Assembly: GCA_002400365.1 (NCBI GenBank)
Contig: DHFK01000216.1
Coordinates: 9,092-39,834, forward strand
DNA length: 30,743 bases
Origin: Anaerolineales bacterium UBA4826
GTDB taxonomy: Bacteria; Chloroflexota; Anaerolineae; UBA4142
Reading direction: 5' to 3'
Shown here piece by piece: positions 19,499-27,248 of this stretch. The translations under genes were made by a program, and so were the position numbers. The notes under the pieces are model-generated. The model saw only the letters and a list, made by a program, of their open reading frames with translations. It was not told where the DNA came from and searched no databases. Numbering within the stretch: position 1 is the stretch's first letter; every line of letters starts with the position of its first letter.

Positions 19499-20038
19499 AT
19501 GAGTACTCCCCAACACCATCCATTTGTAGAACTCGCGCGCGCGGCAATCGAAGCGTACGTGCGCGAGCGCAAGCGCATCAAGCCGCCGCGCGATCTCGCG
19601 CCGGCACTGAAAGAGCGCGCTGGCACATTCGTCTCGCTGCACATGGCGGACGGCGAACTGCGCGGCTGCATCGGCACGATCGAGCCGGTACGCGCAAATC
19701 TCGCGGAAGAGATCATCGAAAACGCGATCAGCGCGGCGACGCGTGACCCGCGCTTTCCGCCGGTCGGCGCGGATGAACTCGCCGCGCTCGACATTTCGGT
19801 GGACGTGCTGAGCGCGCCGGAACCGATTGATTCGATCCGCGATCAGGACCCCAAACAGCATGGGTTGATCGTCCAGTCGTTGCGAAACTCGTGGAAGCGC
19901 GGCTTGCTTCTGCCCGATCTGGAAACGATTGACACCGCGGAAAAGCAGTTGTATTACACGCGCGTCCACAAAGCGAACATCACCAACCCGGACGAACCCG
20001 TGCAACTTTACCGGTTTCAGGTCAGGCGATACCACTAA
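19499..20038 (+). CDS. AMMECR1-domain protein
   Basis: 179 residues from ATG 19499 (STPQHHPFVELARAAI), preceded by GGAGG 7 bases upstream (19487-19491). The signature LRGCIGT is present, with upstream GTFVSLHMADGELRG, AATRDPRFPPV and DISVDVLSAPEPI, covering the whole AMMECR1 fold. The biochemical function of this widespread family is unsettled; in some bacteria it lies beside MEMO-type and radical SAM genes, but none is seen here. It is flanked by unrelated lipoproteins. Confidence 0.9.
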   Translation: MSTPQHHPFVELARAAIEAYVRERKRIKPPRDLAPALKERAGTFVSLHMADGELRGCIGTIEPVRANLAEEIIENAISAATRDPRFPPVGADELAALDISVDVLSAPEPIDSIRDQDPKQHGLIVQSLRNSWKRGLLLPDLETIDTAEKQLYYTRVHKANITNPDEPVQLYRFQVRRYH

Positions 20039-20068
20039 TTGAAAAGAGATGAGAGAGGGCGCATCCTG

Positions 20069-20752
20069 TTGAAACGATTGTCCCCCGCGCGCATTGTTTC
20101 TCTCGGCAGCATCTTCTGGCTCGTCGTCCTGGGCTGCCGCACCGGCGACTTGATCGCCCGCGCCAATCCGACCGCTACGCGTACGGTCACGCGCACCTTG
20201 CCGCGCCCGACGTTTACGCCCGCCCCGCCGACGGCGCTGCCTACTATTCCGCCTCCGCCTCCCCCGCCGCCGCCAACTGCTACGCCGACGCGCGCGCCCA
20301 CCGCGCGCCGGACGCCAACGCGCGTCCCGACCGTCGCCAAATCGCCAACCCCAGCGCCCCCTCCGCCAACGGCGGACCCTGACGTCGGATGGTACTACAA
20401 GCGAGTGTTCAAAGGGTGTTCTACTTCTACTTCGCCTAACACCCGTATCGAAGGCACCGTCTATGACAATGGATTGAAGAAGAATGGAGTCACCGTACGC
20501 CTATCCCACGGGGAGCATCTCGAAGCCCTGATCCCTGACTTTGTTACGGGGGTTGATCCGAATGACTATAAGCATCTCGCCCCCGAACGGCAAGGGATGT
20601 ATCGCTTGTCGCCGGCTGAGGGTGGTTATGTAGATGGCAATTGGTGGGTCTTTGTCGTCGGCAGCGACGGCAATCCGCTGTCAAAAGGCCAGTATATCAA
20701 AACGCACGATGGTCCCGGCTGCAACATTGCTATCGTTGATTTCGTGCATTGA
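20069..20752 (+). CDS. Lipoprotein with Pro-rich linker, paralogue of the 18769 protein
   Basis: 227 residues if started at TTG 20069 (LKRLSPARIVSLGSIFWLVVLGC). This start is preferred because a basic KRLSP head then precedes the hydrophobic core, as in the lipoprotein at 22137, and GAGAGGG lies about 10 bases upstream. An earlier TTG at 20039 is also in frame. The lipobox is VLGC. A ~75-residue Pro/Thr/Arg linker is followed by a domain with GCSTST, TRIEGTVYDNGLKKNGVTV, and a terminal GPGCNIAIVDF. The Cys pair and IxGxVY pattern match the earlier lipoprotein. Unknown function; extracytoplasmic. Confidence 0.72.
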   Translation: MKRLSPARIVSLGSIFWLVVLGCRTGDLIARANPTATRTVTRTLPRPTFTPAPPTALPTIPPPPPPPPPTATPTRAPTARRTPTRVPTVAKSPTPAPPPPTADPDVGWYYKRVFKGCSTSTSPNTRIEGTVYDNGLKKNGVTVRLSHGEHLEALIPDFVTGVDPNDYKHLAPERQGMYRLSPAEGGYVDGNWWVFVVGSDGNPLSKGQYIKTHDGPGCNIAIVDFVH

Positions 20753-20795
20753 CCTATTTCGTGCCCTTTGCCAAGTTGGCTGAGCGCGTGCAATG

Positions 20796-21503
20796 TTACG
20801 TCCCCTCCGCGACCACCAGCGCGCCTTGGATCACAATTCGCCGAAATGCCTCCGCGTAATTTGCGCCGATCGCTTTGCCATTTGCGCGCGCCGTCGCTTC
20901 GATGAACGCGCGCGCGGCGTCATCCCACACGGTCGTCTGGCTGCGATGCTGTTCCAGCGCGCGCCGCTGCGCGTCCAGCGTATCGCTCACGTCAACGAAA
21001 TGGTTGGGCGCGTCCGCGTTGAACAGCCATAGTTCTGGGATTGCCCACGCGGCGAGGTTTTGCGCGCGCAGTTCGGGATAGAACAGCGGCATCTTCGCGG
21101 CGATGCGCGCGTCGAGCGCGGCGCGTCCCGCCGCGAGATGGTCGGGGTGCAGTTCGTACCGCTTCCACGGATCGAACGCGAGCAAAAGTTGCGGCTGATG
21201 TTTGCGGTACAGCGTCGCCAGTTGCTTCCGCAGGTGCGCGTTCGCTTCCAACTCTCCATCGGCGTATCCCAGAAAGATCACTTCCGCGATGCCTAACGTA
21301 TCCGCCGCGTTCCGCTGCTCGACGCGTCGCCGCGCGGCGAGTTGCCGCGCATGCGCGTTCGGAGCGTAACTTCCCTTGTCCCCATCCGTGCAGACGACGA
21401 ATACGATTTCGGCGCCCGCGCGCGCCAGTTGGGCGATCGTTCCGCCGGTGTACCACTCTAAATCGTCCGGGTGCGCGCCCACACCCAGTACGCGTTTCCC
21501 CAT
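20796..21503 (-). CDS. LmbE/PIG-L family N-acetylglucosaminyl deacetylase
   Basis: 235 residues from ATG 21503-21501, preceded by GGGAGGG. The zinc site is visible: H11, D13, D14 in AHPDDLE and H122 in the HPDH motif at 119-122. The family removes acetyl groups from GlcNAc-linked small molecules or lipids (bacillithiol BshB, mycothiol MshB, PIG-L). No bacillithiol or mycothiol partner gene is adjacent, so the substrate is open. The first 40 residues and the middle (DTLGIAEVIFLGYADGEL) fit BshB1-like enzymes. Confidence 0.88.
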   Translation of the reverse strand: MGKRVLGVGAHPDDLEWYTGGTIAQLARAGAEIVFVVCTDGDKGSYAPNAHARQLAARRRVEQRNAADTLGIAEVIFLGYADGELEANAHLRKQLATLYRKHQPQLLLAFDPWKRYELHPDHLAAGRAALDARIAAKMPLFYPELRAQNLAAWAIPELWLFNADAPNHFVDVSDTLDAQRRALEQHRSQTTVWDDAARAFIEATARANGKAIGANYAEAFRRIVIQGALVVAEGT

Positions 21504-21535
21504 GCGACCCTCCCAATTTTTTTTTGCGGCTACTC

Positions 21536-21550
21536 AACCTTGCGAAGGTT
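21536..21550. repeat. Short palindrome AACCTTGCGAAGGTT, copy 2
   Basis: Perfect 6-bp stem with a GCG loop, in the leader region upstream of the LmbE gene; the counterpart of 19432-19445. Confidence 0.5.
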
Positions 21551-21656
21551 TGGCAGTTGTCTTCGGATGGAGTGTCTGCGCCTGCGCCAAGCGCAATCGC
21601 TTTTGCAGTCTTCGCAAAGTCGGCTGAGTACTCTTTTCTTGCTTTCGCGCCAGTTG

Positions 21657-21665
21657 TGGTATAAT
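21657..21665 (+). promoter_or_regulatory. Extended -10 box TGGTATAAT without an intact gene behind it
   Basis: Identical in context (TTGTGGTATAATGG) to the promoter at 14588-14600. The -35 is weak. What follows is a decayed gene (21712-22135) and then the first esterase, which it may still serve. Confidence 0.5.
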
Positions 21666-21711
21666 GGTATTAGAACACCAGAGTATTATGCTGTCAAGGC
21701 AGCGAACATAG

Positions 21712-22135
21712 AGGTTCGATGCGTTCGTCTCCGCGTATCGCCAGATTGTAGAGCGCGCTTGTATTACCTGGCATCGCGTAGCAAGAAACCAGAATGAGCC
21801 GGGCGAGCCGGCGTTGCTCTTTCCGTACGGCATCGGCGATTTGGACAAGCATCTGGGACATCCGCCCGATTGGCAAACCCTTCGAAATGTTTGATTCTGG
21901 ATCGCCGTTGGCGAAAAAGACGATCGCCCGAAAAGTCCCGCGCGCGCTTGATCCTTACCTCGGCAAGACGCGGGTCGAGCGGGCACGTGCGTTTGAACAG
22001 GCGCTCGGTTCCCTCCGCGTGGATTCTCATTTGGCGATTTTCCCGAACGCCGGGCACGAGGTGACCGCAGACATGCGTAAGAGTGCGCTGCAGTTCCTGC
22101 AGAATGACGAACTGGCAGACCATTGGGACGACTAG
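21712..22135 (+). pseudogene. Decayed alpha/beta-hydrolase C-terminal remnant
   Basis: One frame gives NEPGEPALLFPYGIGDLDKH and then LGHPPDWQTLRNV, ending at a stop near 21895. A neighbouring frame then gives DPYLGKTRVERARAFEQAL followed by LAIFPNAGHEVTADMRKSA. Together these resemble the last ~120 residues of alpha/beta hydrolases that end in a 'GxGHExT' histidine motif. The nucleophile elbow and N-terminal half are absent, a TAG closes the frame at 21709, and a frameshift splits the rest. The end lies one base before the esterase ATG. The family assignment is by pattern only. Confidence 0.5.
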
Positions 22136-22136
22136 C

Positions 22137-23204
22137 ATGAAAAGATTATCCCCATTGGGCTTGGGGATTTTCGTTTCGCTGGTAGTCAGTAGTTGTTCGA
22201 TTCGCGCGACTCTAACTCCGCCCCTGACAGCCACGCCGGCATTTACTTCGACTTTGCTTCCCACGTTCACGCAGACCCCGCGCGCCCCCGCGCCTTCGCC
22301 GACGCGGACTAGATCGCCGACGACCACACTCACGCCGACAATCACCTTGTCGCCAACTCCACTGCCGACGCCAACCGTCACGCGCACGCCGACGCCGTGG
22401 CCCCTTCCCAGCGGACGCAGCGCGTGCGACGAAAAGCGCTTTCGCAGCGCGGCGTTGGGACAAGATATGCCGTACTATATCTATCTGCCGCCGGGCTATG
22501 CTGACTCCCAAGCGCAGCGGCGTTATCCGACGTTATATTTGCTTTCCGGGCTGGGCGGCAATTACAAAGAGTGGCAGGGCTATGGCGCTTGTCCGACCAT
22601 GGATCGGCTCATCGCGAACCGCCAGGCGCAGCCGATGATCGTCGTGATGCCATCGGGCAACGACAACCCGGCGGGTGGAGTTGGCTCGTACTGGTTCAAC
22701 CACGCGCCTCCGCCGGTCGGCGACGGCAAACGCTGGGGCGATTACATCTGGCAAGACCTGGTCAGTTACATTGATGCCAACTACCGGACGATCCCGCGAC
22801 GCGAGAGCCGCGCGATCGGCGGCTTGTCGGCGGGCGGGCAAGCCGCGCTGATGTTTGGCTACACTCATCCCGAACGCTTTGGCGTCGTCGGCGCGCACAG
22901 TCCATCGTTTCGACATGCCGACGGAGTGGTGGCTTTCTTCGGCGACCAGAACTATTTCAATCAGTACGATCCCGAATGGCTCGTTCAAAACACGCAGACC
23001 TGGCGGGAACTAACCCTCTGGATAGACGTCGGCGATCACGATGACCAATGGGGTCAAGCCATCGTCGCTTATCACAACCTGCTGGTCGCGTTAAGAGTCC
23101 CGCACGAATGGCATCTCTTTTACGGTTTTCACGATCCGGCGTATTGGGCGACGCACGTCCCCGACTATTTGACATGGTATTCATCGAAACTCCTGGGGCA
23201 ATAA
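22137..23204 (+). CDS. Lipoprotein esterase of the alpha/beta-hydrolase (esterase D / enterochelin-esterase-like) family, copy 1
   Basis: 355 residues from ATG 22137. Lipobox VSSC (Cys20), then a Thr/Pro linker to about residue 95. The esterase domain has PYYIYLPPGYADSQ, RRYPTLYLLSGLGG, and nucleophile S231 in GGLSAGGQAA. A likely Asp lies in WIDVGDHDDQWG and a His in FYGFHDPAYW. It is a surface-anchored serine hydrolase acting on an ester (siderophore, carbohydrate acetyl/feruloyl or similar); the substrate is unknown. It overlaps its paralogue by 31 bases, a tandem duplication translated as a unit. Confidence 0.85.
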   Translation: MKRLSPLGLGIFVSLVVSSCSIRATLTPPLTATPAFTSTLLPTFTQTPRAPAPSPTRTRSPTTTLTPTITLSPTPLPTPTVTRTPTPWPLPSGRSACDEKRFRSAALGQDMPYYIYLPPGYADSQAQRRYPTLYLLSGLGGNYKEWQGYGACPTMDRLIANRQAQPMIVVMPSGNDNPAGGVGSYWFNHAPPPVGDGKRWGDYIWQDLVSYIDANYRTIPRRESRAIGGLSAGGQAALMFGYTHPERFGVVGAHSPSFRHADGVVAFFGDQNYFNQYDPEWLVQNTQTWRELTLWIDVGDHDDQWGQAIVAYHNLLVALRVPHEWHLFYGFHDPAYWATHVPDYLTWYSSKLLGQ

Positions 23205-24223
23205 CCCGGTCCGCCGGCTGGCTCATCCTGATTTTCTGGACGATGCTGGGCATCGGCTGTTCGACCATCGCGCCCACGCCTACTTTAATTCCGACCGCAA
23301 GACCGACCCGCCCTGCGACCCTCGCGCCGACGACCACTCCATCGCCCAGTCCAACGCCGACTTCTCCCTGCGCGCTCGCGCCGTTGCCAGACCGCACCCC
23401 CATTGTTCGTCCGACGTTTACTCCGCTGCCCGCGCAACCCAGCGTTCTCCCCGGGCGCAGCCAGTGGATTGACACGAAATTCAAAAGCGCGCTGCTCGAC
23501 CGCGCAATGCCAATGCTTGTCTATCTGCCGCCCGGCTATTTCGATTCGACGCGGCGCTATCCCACGTTGTACATGCTGGGCGGATTCGCGGGTGACTATC
23601 GCGAGTGGACGTACTGGGGCATTTGCGAAGCGCTGGAACGATTGACGCGCCGCGGCAAGATTCAGCCGATGATCGTCGTGCTGCCTGAAGGCGATCATTC
23701 GTGGTGGTTCAACCACGCGCCTCCGCCAGTTAGCGATGGCAAACCGTGGGGCGATTACATTTGGCGCGAGGTCGTCGGCTACGTGGACGTGAATTACCGC
23801 ACGCTGCCGCGCCGCGCCAGCCGCGCGATCGGCGGACTCTCGGCGGGCGGGCAAGCCGCGTTGATGCTCGCGCTGACGCACCCTCAAGTCTTTAGCATCG
23901 TGGGCGCGCACAGCCCTTCGATTCGCGGCGCAGACGGATCGGTGGCGGCGTTCGGCGACCCGGAGTATTTCAAGCAGTACGACCCGGTTTGGCTAATCGA
24001 GCATACCCAGGCCTGGCGGCAACTGACTGTGTGGATTGACATCGGCAGGGACGACACGCAGTGGGGCGAAGCCATCGTCAAGTTTCACCAGCGGATGGAT
24101 GCGCTCGGCGTTCCGCATGAATTCAATGACGCCTGGCGCGGCATTCACGACGACGCGTACTGGAGCGCGCACCTGCCGGATTATTTGACGTGGTATGCCT
24201 CCAAGTTGGCGGGGGAAAAATAG
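23174..24223 (+). CDS. Lipoprotein esterase, tandem paralogue (copy 2)
   Basis: 349 residues from ATG 23174, inside the 3' end of copy 1. Hydrophobic segment and lipobox LGIGC (Cys29), Pro/Thr linker to about 95, then the same domain. It has LVYLPPGYFDSTRRYPTLYM, S223 in GGLSAGGQAA, DIGRDDTQWG, and His in WRGIHDDAYW. Shared blocks with copy 1 include WFNHAPPPV-x-DGK-x-WGDYIW and DYLTWY-SKL. Copy 1 has an extra GNDNPAGGVGSY loop where this one has EGDHSW, which may change the substrate cleft. The close N-terminus, without its own promoter, implies coupling. Confidence 0.83.
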   Translation: MVFIETPGAITRSAGWLILIFWTMLGIGCSTIAPTPTLIPTARPTRPATLAPTTTPSPSPTPTSPCALAPLPDRTPIVRPTFTPLPAQPSVLPGRSQWIDTKFKSALLDRAMPMLVYLPPGYFDSTRRYPTLYMLGGFAGDYREWTYWGICEALERLTRRGKIQPMIVVLPEGDHSWWFNHAPPPVSDGKPWGDYIWREVVGYVDVNYRTLPRRASRAIGGLSAGGQAALMLALTHPQVFSIVGAHSPSIRGADGSVAAFGDPEYFKQYDPVWLIEHTQAWRQLTVWIDIGRDDTQWGEAIVKFHQRMDALGVPHEFNDAWRGIHDDAYWSAHLPDYLTWYASKLAGEK

Positions 24224-24224
24224 A

Positions 24225-24443
24225 AACGTCGTATTGGAAATCAAAGGTATTCATCTCAAGAACGAAGACACCGATTACAAGCAACAACTCTTCGCCCTGT
24301 GCAACTCCCATAGCCAACCCAAACCGTGGGATGAGATCGCGCAGCAATTCGCGAATCACACAATCAATTTCCAGGTCGTGTTCGACCAAGAATGGCAACG
24401 GGTGCTGAACGCGTTGTTTGCGTCCGCAGATGGTTGCCCATAG
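24225..24443 (+). pseudogene. C-terminal scrap of a type III Res / DEAD-helicase-like protein
   Basis: A short frame reads NVVLEIKGIHLKNEDTDYKQ, then QLFALCNS and INFQVVFDQEWQRVLNALF. It resembles the extreme C-terminus (ETKG/EIKG nuclease-like end) of restriction-subunit-R proteins. The helicase body is missing because the esterase gene occupies the adjacent DNA. An ATG at 24195 is in frame but has no ribosome site and overlaps the esterase. It looks like a relic left by deletion. No matching methyltransferase is nearby. Confidence 0.45.
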
Positions 24444-24480
24444 ACAAGGAGAAGTAGCGACGACTCGGTTTTGAATGAAC

Positions 24481-24521
24481 AAGACCCGAAGGATTTGCAC
24501 ATAACCAATCCTTCGGGTCTT
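24481..24521. terminator. Strong hairpin terminator
   Basis: AAGACCCGAAGGATT (24481-24495) / AATCCTTCGGGTCTT (24507-24521): a 15-bp perfect stem with an 11-base loop and A/T-rich flanks. It is between plus-strand scraps and the minus-strand vapC, so it could stop transcription from both sides. Confidence 0.85.
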
Positions 24522-24540
24522 ATAATCTCTGTTTGCATCT

Positions 24541-24620
24541 ACCCCTGTTGCTCCCCCAGCAGCAGCCGATACAACGTCCGCGTCGCGAGTCCGCGGTGAC
24601 GACATCAAGGAATTCATTAT
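24541..24620 (-). pseudogene. Broken duplicate of the 3' end of the GDH-CBS gene
   Basis: 24545-24589 matches 25353-25397 at 41 of 45 bases by direct alignment, with similarity continuing past a small gap. On the minus strand it decodes as FLDVVTAD, then (after a frameshift) LATRTLYRLLLGEQQG and a stop. The intact gene ends VITANLLATRTLYRLLLGEQ. Only the last ~30 codons survive. The vapBC pair lies between the two copies. Confidence 0.75.
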
Positions 24621-24625
24621 CGCCA

Positions 24626-25030
24626 TCACTCCGCTGGGACGCACTCGAATCCTTGCGTGTGGAAATCGCTATCGAAGGCAAAGGCAGTTTTGATTTCGAG
24701 TCGTTGCATCGTGACGAAACTGACCCAATCCACCAAACTGAGTTGGCGCTGTGAGGCGGCGATGAGCCTACTGATCGCAGAGGAGTGTTGCGCCGCGTCG
24801 ATCCATTCGATTCGCAGGACAGGCACGATATCTTGCTGAAGCGTCTTGACCGCGTCCATTCCCAAGCGACGCTGAACCAGCGCAAATGTCTCGACGAGGA
24901 TGTAGTTGGTAGAAACCAACACCTCGCCGCTGGCGAGCAAATCCGCCCAAGCATCTTTTGCCGCCGCGTGGTTCAAGTCATCGGCGTCGAGGATGGCAAA
25001 GAGCGCGGAGGTATCTACCAAGACGCTCAT
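24626..25030 (-). CDS. vapC: VapC-type PIN-domain toxin (ribonuclease)
   Basis: 134 residues, ATG 25030-25028. The PIN-fold acidic residues are in place: D6 in VLVDTSALFA, Glu in ILVETFAL, Asp in LSLVDWVSF, and Asp in FAFDSDFH near the end. VapC toxins cleave RNA (tRNA or rRNA) to stop growth and are held by the cognate antitoxin. Its start overlaps the stop of the upstream antitoxin gene (25027-25029), the standard VapBC order. Confidence 0.88.
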   Translation of the reverse strand: MSVLVDTSALFAILDADDLNHAAAKDAWADLLASGEVLVSTNYILVETFALVQRRLGMDAVKTLQQDIVPVLRIEWIDAAQHSSAISRLIAASQRQLSLVDWVSFVTMQRLEIKTAFAFDSDFHTQGFECVPAE

Positions 25031-25299
25031 TCAAGAAGGCTCGCGGCCAGATGATCATCGTGCGAGGCGGAAACATCAGCATGCCCGGAGTGAAACCGCC
25101 CGACGGCAGACAACGCGCGTTCTCTCATTTGCCTGCTGATCGTGCGTTCTGATGTGCGCCCCGCAAGTGAATCTGTCAATCTGCGGTCAATCAGTTTCTC
25201 GATCATCACGCGTAGTTCGTCGGTTGTCATATCCGCCACGCGGCGTGTGCGTGAGACTGAGCGCGTCCGTTTTTTCTTTTGCCTTTGAGTTAGAACCAT
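25027..25299 (-). CDS. vapB: VapB-like antitoxin
   Basis: 90 residues, ATG 25299-25297 with GAAGGAG just upstream. A basic N-terminus (QRQKKKRTRSVSRTRR) is followed by MTTDELRVMIEKLIDRRL, a helix likely to dimerise. The C-terminal VGRFHSGHADVSASHDDHLA matches the toxin-neutralising tail common in antitoxins paired with PIN toxins (pattern SG-xx-DVS-x-x-HD-x-x-L). The basic head, longer than in typical VapB, may bind the operator. Confidence 0.82.
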   Translation of the reverse strand: MVLTQRQKKKRTRSVSRTRRVADMTTDELRVMIEKLIDRRLTDSLAGRTSERTISRQMRERALSAVGRFHSGHADVSASHDDHLAASLLE

Positions 25300-25326
25300 T
25301 GGAGTTCTCCTTCCTGTGCCTGACGT

Positions 25327-25335
25327 ATTATACCA
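25327..25335 (-). promoter_or_regulatory. Promoter -10 of vapBC (extended)
   Basis: Minus strand TGGTATAAT in the 47-base gap between vapB and the stop of the GDH-CBS gene. No convincing -35; the extended -10 probably compensates. It is a likely autoregulation site. Confidence 0.6.
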
Positions 25336-25346
25336 CGTATTCGACG

Positions 25347-27236
25347 TTACGTCTGCTGTTCCCCCAGCAGCAACCGGTACAACGTCCGCGTCGCGAGCAA
25401 GTTCGCGGTGATGACGCCGAGGAGTTTCCCTTCCGGCGAAAGCACCGGCAGCGCGGAAATGTCGTGCTGTTCCAAGCGCGTCACCGCGTCGAGGATGCTG
25501 TCCCGGGGTCCGCAACTGACAATCTGCCGCGTCATGATCTCGTCCACCTTGACGCCTTCGATCTTGCCGCGCGACGCGGCTTGCGTAATGTCCCAGTCGG
25601 TCACGATGCCGACGACGTGTCCATCCGGCGCGACCACCGACAAAATGTCCGTGTTCTTTTCGACGAGCACGCGCGCGGCATCCTGCACCGTGCAGTTGGC
25701 TGGTAGCGTCGCCATCTCCACCATCACTTCCGACGCCACGCGGTGACTCTCGCGGCGGACGATGCGACTGATGCTGATGCGCTCCGCGACCTGGCAAGGC
25801 AGCGCGTCTTCGTCGGCGATCAAGCCGTCAATCAACTCGATCATGTTGTTGCGGATCACCGCGTCGCGTTTCTGCTCCCCCGCGCGGCGTCGCTTTTCGG
25901 CAAGTTCGGTGAGTTGTTGCGCGTGATCGGCGAGCCATTGGTCCACCGCCGCGCGCTGTCCAAGCATCGCTGCCGGGATGCGCAAGTCTGGCGGCGTTGG
26001 GATCAACCGTTCGTGCGCGGCGAAGATCACGCCCCCCGAGTTGACGAGATAATCGGTCGCGATCAGCGTGCCGCGTTCCTGGTACACTTGGCGCTCCATC
26101 CGCCGCCGCGCGGCTTTGCGTTTCGGATCGGGCGAGTAGGTGTTCGCGCCTTCGATGATCATGGACCAGCGCCCCATCTTGTCCACGGTCATCGAGGGTC
26201 GCGACGCTTCGTCCACGTCGAGATAATTCGCTTGCGGCGCCGCCGGGATAAAGGCGAACGCGCTTTCGCGCAGCAGATCGTCGCGCGCGCTCGAGAATTT
26301 CAACGTGGGGCAGTCGCTGTCGGGACCATCGGGATGTGCGAGAAAGTACGGTTTGGTCACCAGCGGGTTGATATCGCGCAGCGCGAGCAGCAGTTCGATG
26401 TCCAGACCGGTCGCGCAGTAGAGATAACCCGACGCGTCGCTAATGCCGATGATCTGGGGCGCGGTTTTCTTCTGCTTTTCGATTTCCAGTATCAAGCGCG
26501 CGACGTTTGCGCCGACCGCGCCGAACCCTTGCACGATACACGTCACTTTTTCCCACGGAGGGATTGCGAGGTTGCGAAACTGGGGCAAGCCGCGCAGCCG
26601 GTGTGCCTCGCGATGCAACGTCTCCAGCGCGATCACCACGCCGCCCGCTGCCGCGCCGAGTTGGTCAATGCGATTGCCGCCCATGTCCACCGGTTTCGAC
26701 AGCGCCGCGTCGAGCCCGTTTTCAATCGCGATCGTCTTCATGTCCTGATCGTTTGTGCCGACGTCGGGACCCGGGTTGTAGATACGGATGTAGCGGCGGA
26801 TCAAATGCGCGAACCCGCGTACGACGGCGGTGTGCTCGGCCGGCGCAAGATTCGGACTGGCGACGATGCCCGACTTGGCACCGCCGAAAGGCAAATCGGC
26901 TGCCGCGTTCTTCATCGTCATCCCGCGCGCGAGGTTGTGAATCTGCGCCGGCGTCACATCGGGCGAGAGACGGATGCCACCCATCGCGGGCAAGCCCATC
27001 GCAACATTGTCCACGACGAGATACCCGCCGATCTCCTGCGGCTCGCGTTCGTTCCACATGCAGACGACGAGCCGCGGCCCCAGGTTATCCACTTCGATTT
27101 GAAGGCGGTGCAAGAGTTCGACATCTTGCGAAGTGAACTCGATAAAGACGAGTCCGTTGTCCTCTTTGCGCCGCGTTTGCCAGACATCTTCTGGCAGCAG
27201 GTCGCGCAAAAATTCGTTCATGCGTTTGGGTAGCAT
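25347..27236 (-). CDS. Glutamate dehydrogenase-like protein fused to a C-terminal CBS-domain pair
   Basis: 629 residues from ATG 27236-27234 (LPKRMNEFLRDLL), with GGAG 7 bases upstream. The ELFV dehydrogenase part (about 25-460) shows GGIRLSPDVTPAQIHNLARG, TMKNAAADLPFGGAKSGI (K109 substrate, K121 catalytic), GPDVGTNDQDM and a Rossmann motif VQGFGAVGANVARL. It interconverts glutamate and 2-oxoglutarate or deaminates a related amino acid. A linker with DYLVNSGGVIFA and an Arg/Gln-rich helix follows. Two CBS motifs then occupy about 510-625 (DILSVVAPDGHVVGIVTDWD; ALPVLSPEGKLLGVITAN). CBS pairs usually bind adenine nucleotides, suggesting allosteric energy sensing. GDHs are normally 410-450 residues, so this is a clear fusion. 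Confidence 0.9.
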   Translation of the reverse strand: MLPKRMNEFLRDLLPEDVWQTRRKEDNGLVFIEFTSQDVELLHRLQIEVDNLGPRLVVCMWNEREPQEIGGYLVVDNVAMGLPAMGGIRLSPDVTPAQIHNLARGMTMKNAAADLPFGGAKSGIVASPNLAPAEHTAVVRGFAHLIRRYIRIYNPGPDVGTNDQDMKTIAIENGLDAALSKPVDMGGNRIDQLGAAAGGVVIALETLHREAHRLRGLPQFRNLAIPPWEKVTCIVQGFGAVGANVARLILEIEKQKKTAPQIIGISDASGYLYCATGLDIELLLALRDINPLVTKPYFLAHPDGPDSDCPTLKFSSARDDLLRESAFAFIPAAPQANYLDVDEASRPSMTVDKMGRWSMIIEGANTYSPDPKRKAARRRMERQVYQERGTLIATDYLVNSGGVIFAAHERLIPTPPDLRIPAAMLGQRAAVDQWLADHAQQLTELAEKRRRAGEQKRDAVIRNNMIELIDGLIADEDALPCQVAERISISRIVRRESHRVASEVMVEMATLPANCTVQDAARVLVEKNTDILSVVAPDGHVVGIVTDWDITQAASRGKIEGVKVDEIMTRQIVSCGPRDSILDAVTRLEQHDISALPVLSPEGKLLGVITANLLATRTLYRLLLGEQQT

Positions 27237-27248
27237 AGGCACTCCGTT

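Noticed and set aside
22212..23484. Minus-strand frames of Gly/Val/Arg type opposite the esterase linkers
   Set aside because: Mirror images of Pro/Thr codons (ACG/CCG) in the lipoprotein stalks.
24521..24526. TATAAT as a plus-strand promoter
   Set aside because: It is formed by the edge of the terminator hairpin and no plus-strand gene follows.
25743..27233. 496-codon plus-strand open frame across the GDH-CBS gene
   Set aside because: Antisense to a gene with strong dehydrogenase motifs; composition is typical of a shadow frame.
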